Source of the DNA: an uncultured Ruminococcus sp. | Lineage (GTDB): Bacteria; Bacillota; Clostridia; Oscillospirales; Ruminococcaceae | Direction: 5' to 3' | Assembly: GCA_947624295.1 (NCBI GenBank) | Contig: CANQJV010000009.1 | Location: 1 to 60,763, forward strand | DNA: 60,763 bases | Part shown: piece after piece, positions 59,647-60,763 of the stretch | Layout of the letters: each line of letters begins with the position of its first letter | Position numbering within the stretch: position 1 is the stretch's first letter | Position numbers and translations under genes: made by a program | The notes under the pieces: model-generated | The model's database searches: none | The model's input: the letters and a program-made list of their open reading frames with translations, nothing else | Told to the model about the DNA's origin: nothing

Positions 59647-60557
59647 CTATGAATTTATATGAAAATTGTAGATTATGCCCTCGCAAATGCGGTGTGAACA
59701 GGTTCAAATCAAAAGGCTACTGCGGTATGAGTGCAGTTTCCGTGTGCGCTAAAGCTACGCTCCATAAGTGGGAAGAACCGTGCATATCTTACAAAAATGG
59801 CGCAGGTACGGTATTTTTCTCGGGATGTTCGCTCCATTGCGTTTATTGCCAGAATAATTCCATAAGCAATGAGCTTTTCGGTGCTGAAATAAGTTACCGC
59901 CGGCTTGCTGAAATATACCTGAATTTGCAGGAAAAGGGTGCTGATAATATTGAACTTGTCACGCCTACACACTTTCTGCCAGATATTGTCAAATCTCTTG
60001 ACTTAGTTAAGAATCGGCTTGAAATCCCTGTAATATACAATAGTGGAGGTTATGAATTACCCGAAACTATAAAAATGCTTGACGGATATGTTGACGTGTA
60101 TCTACCTGATATAAAGTACTTTTCTGCCGATATATCGCTGAAATATTCCTCTGCCCCTGATTATTTCGAATACGCATCACAAGCTGTACTTGAAATGATT
60201 CATCAGGTTGGCGAATTGCAGTATAATAGCGACAGCGGACTTGTCAAAGGGACGGTCATACGTCATCTTGTATTGCCTGACTGCCGTCACGATAGTATGG
60301 ATATTATCAGTTGGATTGCCGAAAATACGTCACCTGACGATGTACTCGTCAGTATTATGAACCAGTATATGCCGTTTGACTTTATCCCCGAAAATTTCCC
60401 CGAATTAAAGCGGAAAGTCACCAAAATGGAGTATAACAGCGTTGTGAGGTACGCACGGAATCTCGGAATATGCGGATTTGTTCAAGGAAAATCATCGTCC
60501 GATGAAAAATATGTCCCTGAGTTCAATCTTTCAGGGATAAAATTAGGGCTTGTTTGA
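59643..60557 (+). CDS. PflX-type radical SAM protein
   Basis: A 304-residue radical SAM protein. The SAM/4Fe-4S motif is CSLHCVYCQ (about residues 61-69), preceded by an N-terminal Cys-rich segment (CRLCPRKCGVNRFKSKGYCG) that could hold a second cluster, as in the COG1313 (PflX) group. Members resemble pyruvate formate-lyase activases, but their substrate is unknown. It overlaps the Sel1 gene by four bases. The last codons adjoin the start of the insertion sequence, so the natural C-terminus may have been altered. Confidence 0.85.
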   Translation: MTMNLYENCRLCPRKCGVNRFKSKGYCGMSAVSVCAKATLHKWEEPCISYKNGAGTVFFSGCSLHCVYCQNNSISNELFGAEISYRRLAEIYLNLQEKGADNIELVTPTHFLPDIVKSLDLVKNRLEIPVIYNSGGYELPETIKMLDGYVDVYLPDIKYFSADISLKYSSAPDYFEYASQAVLEMIHQVGELQYNSDSGLVKGTVIRHLVLPDCRHDSMDIISWIAENTSPDDVLVSIMNQYMPFDFIPENFPELKRKVTKMEYNSVVRYARNLGICGFVQGKSSSDEKYVPEFNLSGIKLGLV

Positions 60558-60602
60558 AAAATAAGAATTGCATAAAAATGTCATATATGGTATAATAAAA
60601 AT

Positions 60603-60763
60603 ATGATTAGACGATATGAAATTAATAATAAAGAATGGGAAAAAATCAAAGAGATGTTTCCACCGGAACGAACGGAAAAAAAGGACGCCCGGCAAAAAAT
60701 AACCGCATCATGTTGAATGGAATGCTGTGGATTGTCAGAACAGGGGCACAGTGGGGAGATCAC
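60603..60763 (+). mobile_element. IS5/IS427-type transposase gene, 5' part (cut by the window edge)
   Basis: Frame 0 reads [20 protein letters not shown] and then PERTEKK to a stop at 60714. The -1 frame from the A-run onward reads [20 protein letters not shown] and GAQWGDH, the usual N-terminal transposase sequence of IS5-group elements. The heptamer A AAA AAG (60677-60683) lies in the proper phase for programmed -1 frameshifting, known in the IS427 subgroup. A single-base loss is the alternative. The rest of the element lies outside the window. Its left end probably lies near the pflX-like stop. Confidence 0.8.

Noticed and set aside
1..60763. CRISPR array
   Set aside because: No regularly spaced repeats with unique spacers were found; the only short tandem repeats are the 12-bp iterons and the coding repeats of the stalk protein.

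Overview
The window looks like a chromosomal stretch of a low-GC, anaerobic, fibre-degrading Firmicute of the Ruminococcus type. Two secreted proteins end in type I dockerins, which points to a cellulosome producer. The promoters are classic sigma-A (TTGACA-N17-TATAAT), start sites have strong Shine-Dalgarno sequences, and the tmRNA gene is of the one-piece type. The species is inferred, not proven.

Region 1 (1 to about 11.27 kb) is the end of an integrated mobile element abutting the 3' end of the tmRNA gene (ssrA, 11277-11644, minus strand). It carries two related tyrosine-recombinase-like proteins with a shared non-canonical active site, an excisionase-like HTH protein, a RusA-type resolvase, a TraX-like membrane protein, two lipoproteins, coiled-coil proteins, and a structured RNA with its own promoter and terminator (1154-1363) in front of a 679-residue coiled-coil protein. 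A perfect 28-bp inverted repeat has one copy inside a recombinase gene and the other just beyond its terminator.

Region 2 (11.6-17.9 kb) holds a frameshifted ASCH gene, a metallophosphoesterase, a two-TM protein, a vWA protein and a protein kinase (resembling the TerY/kinase modules), then a cupin gene divergent from an Rrf2 regulator with matching palindromes in both promoters.

Region 3 (17.9-38.4 kb) is general and surface biology: a dockerin-bearing leucine-rich-repeat protein, a large two-catalytic-domain pectate lyase with dockerin, lipoproteins, RadA, an M50 membrane protease pair, a GGDEF/EAL protein, an ADP-ribosyltransferase-like protein coupled to a Pro-rich membrane protein, a pyridoxal kinase, a UDP-sugar pyrophosphorylase and a heterodimeric ABC exporter.

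Region 4 (38.4-56.1 kb, all minus strand) is the metabolic core and the most interesting part. It encodes aconitase, NADP-isocitrate dehydrogenase and the redox sensor Rex. These are followed by one tightly packed operon: fumarase, HdrB, HdrC, HdrA, an MvhD/FlxD protein, two FlxB/C-like iron-sulfur proteins, FlxA, a 2Fe-2S/4Fe-4S subunit and a soluble fumarate reductase flavoprotein. An aspartate:alanine-exchanger-family transporter follows. I read this as a candidate NADH-oxidising, electron-bifurcating fumarate reductase (Flx-Hdr-Frd) with its own fumarate supply and possibly succinate export, under Rex control. A PARG-type ADP-ribose hydrolase is coupled to aconitase, and a 240-bp MITE sits in front of icd-rex.

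Region 5 (56.1-60.76 kb) has a tRNA 3' remnant with terminator, a membrane diguanylate cyclase whose outside part is two CBM22-like xylan-binding modules, a Sel1-repeat protein, a PflX-type radical SAM protein, and the start of an IS5/IS427-type element with a putative -1 frameshift heptamer.
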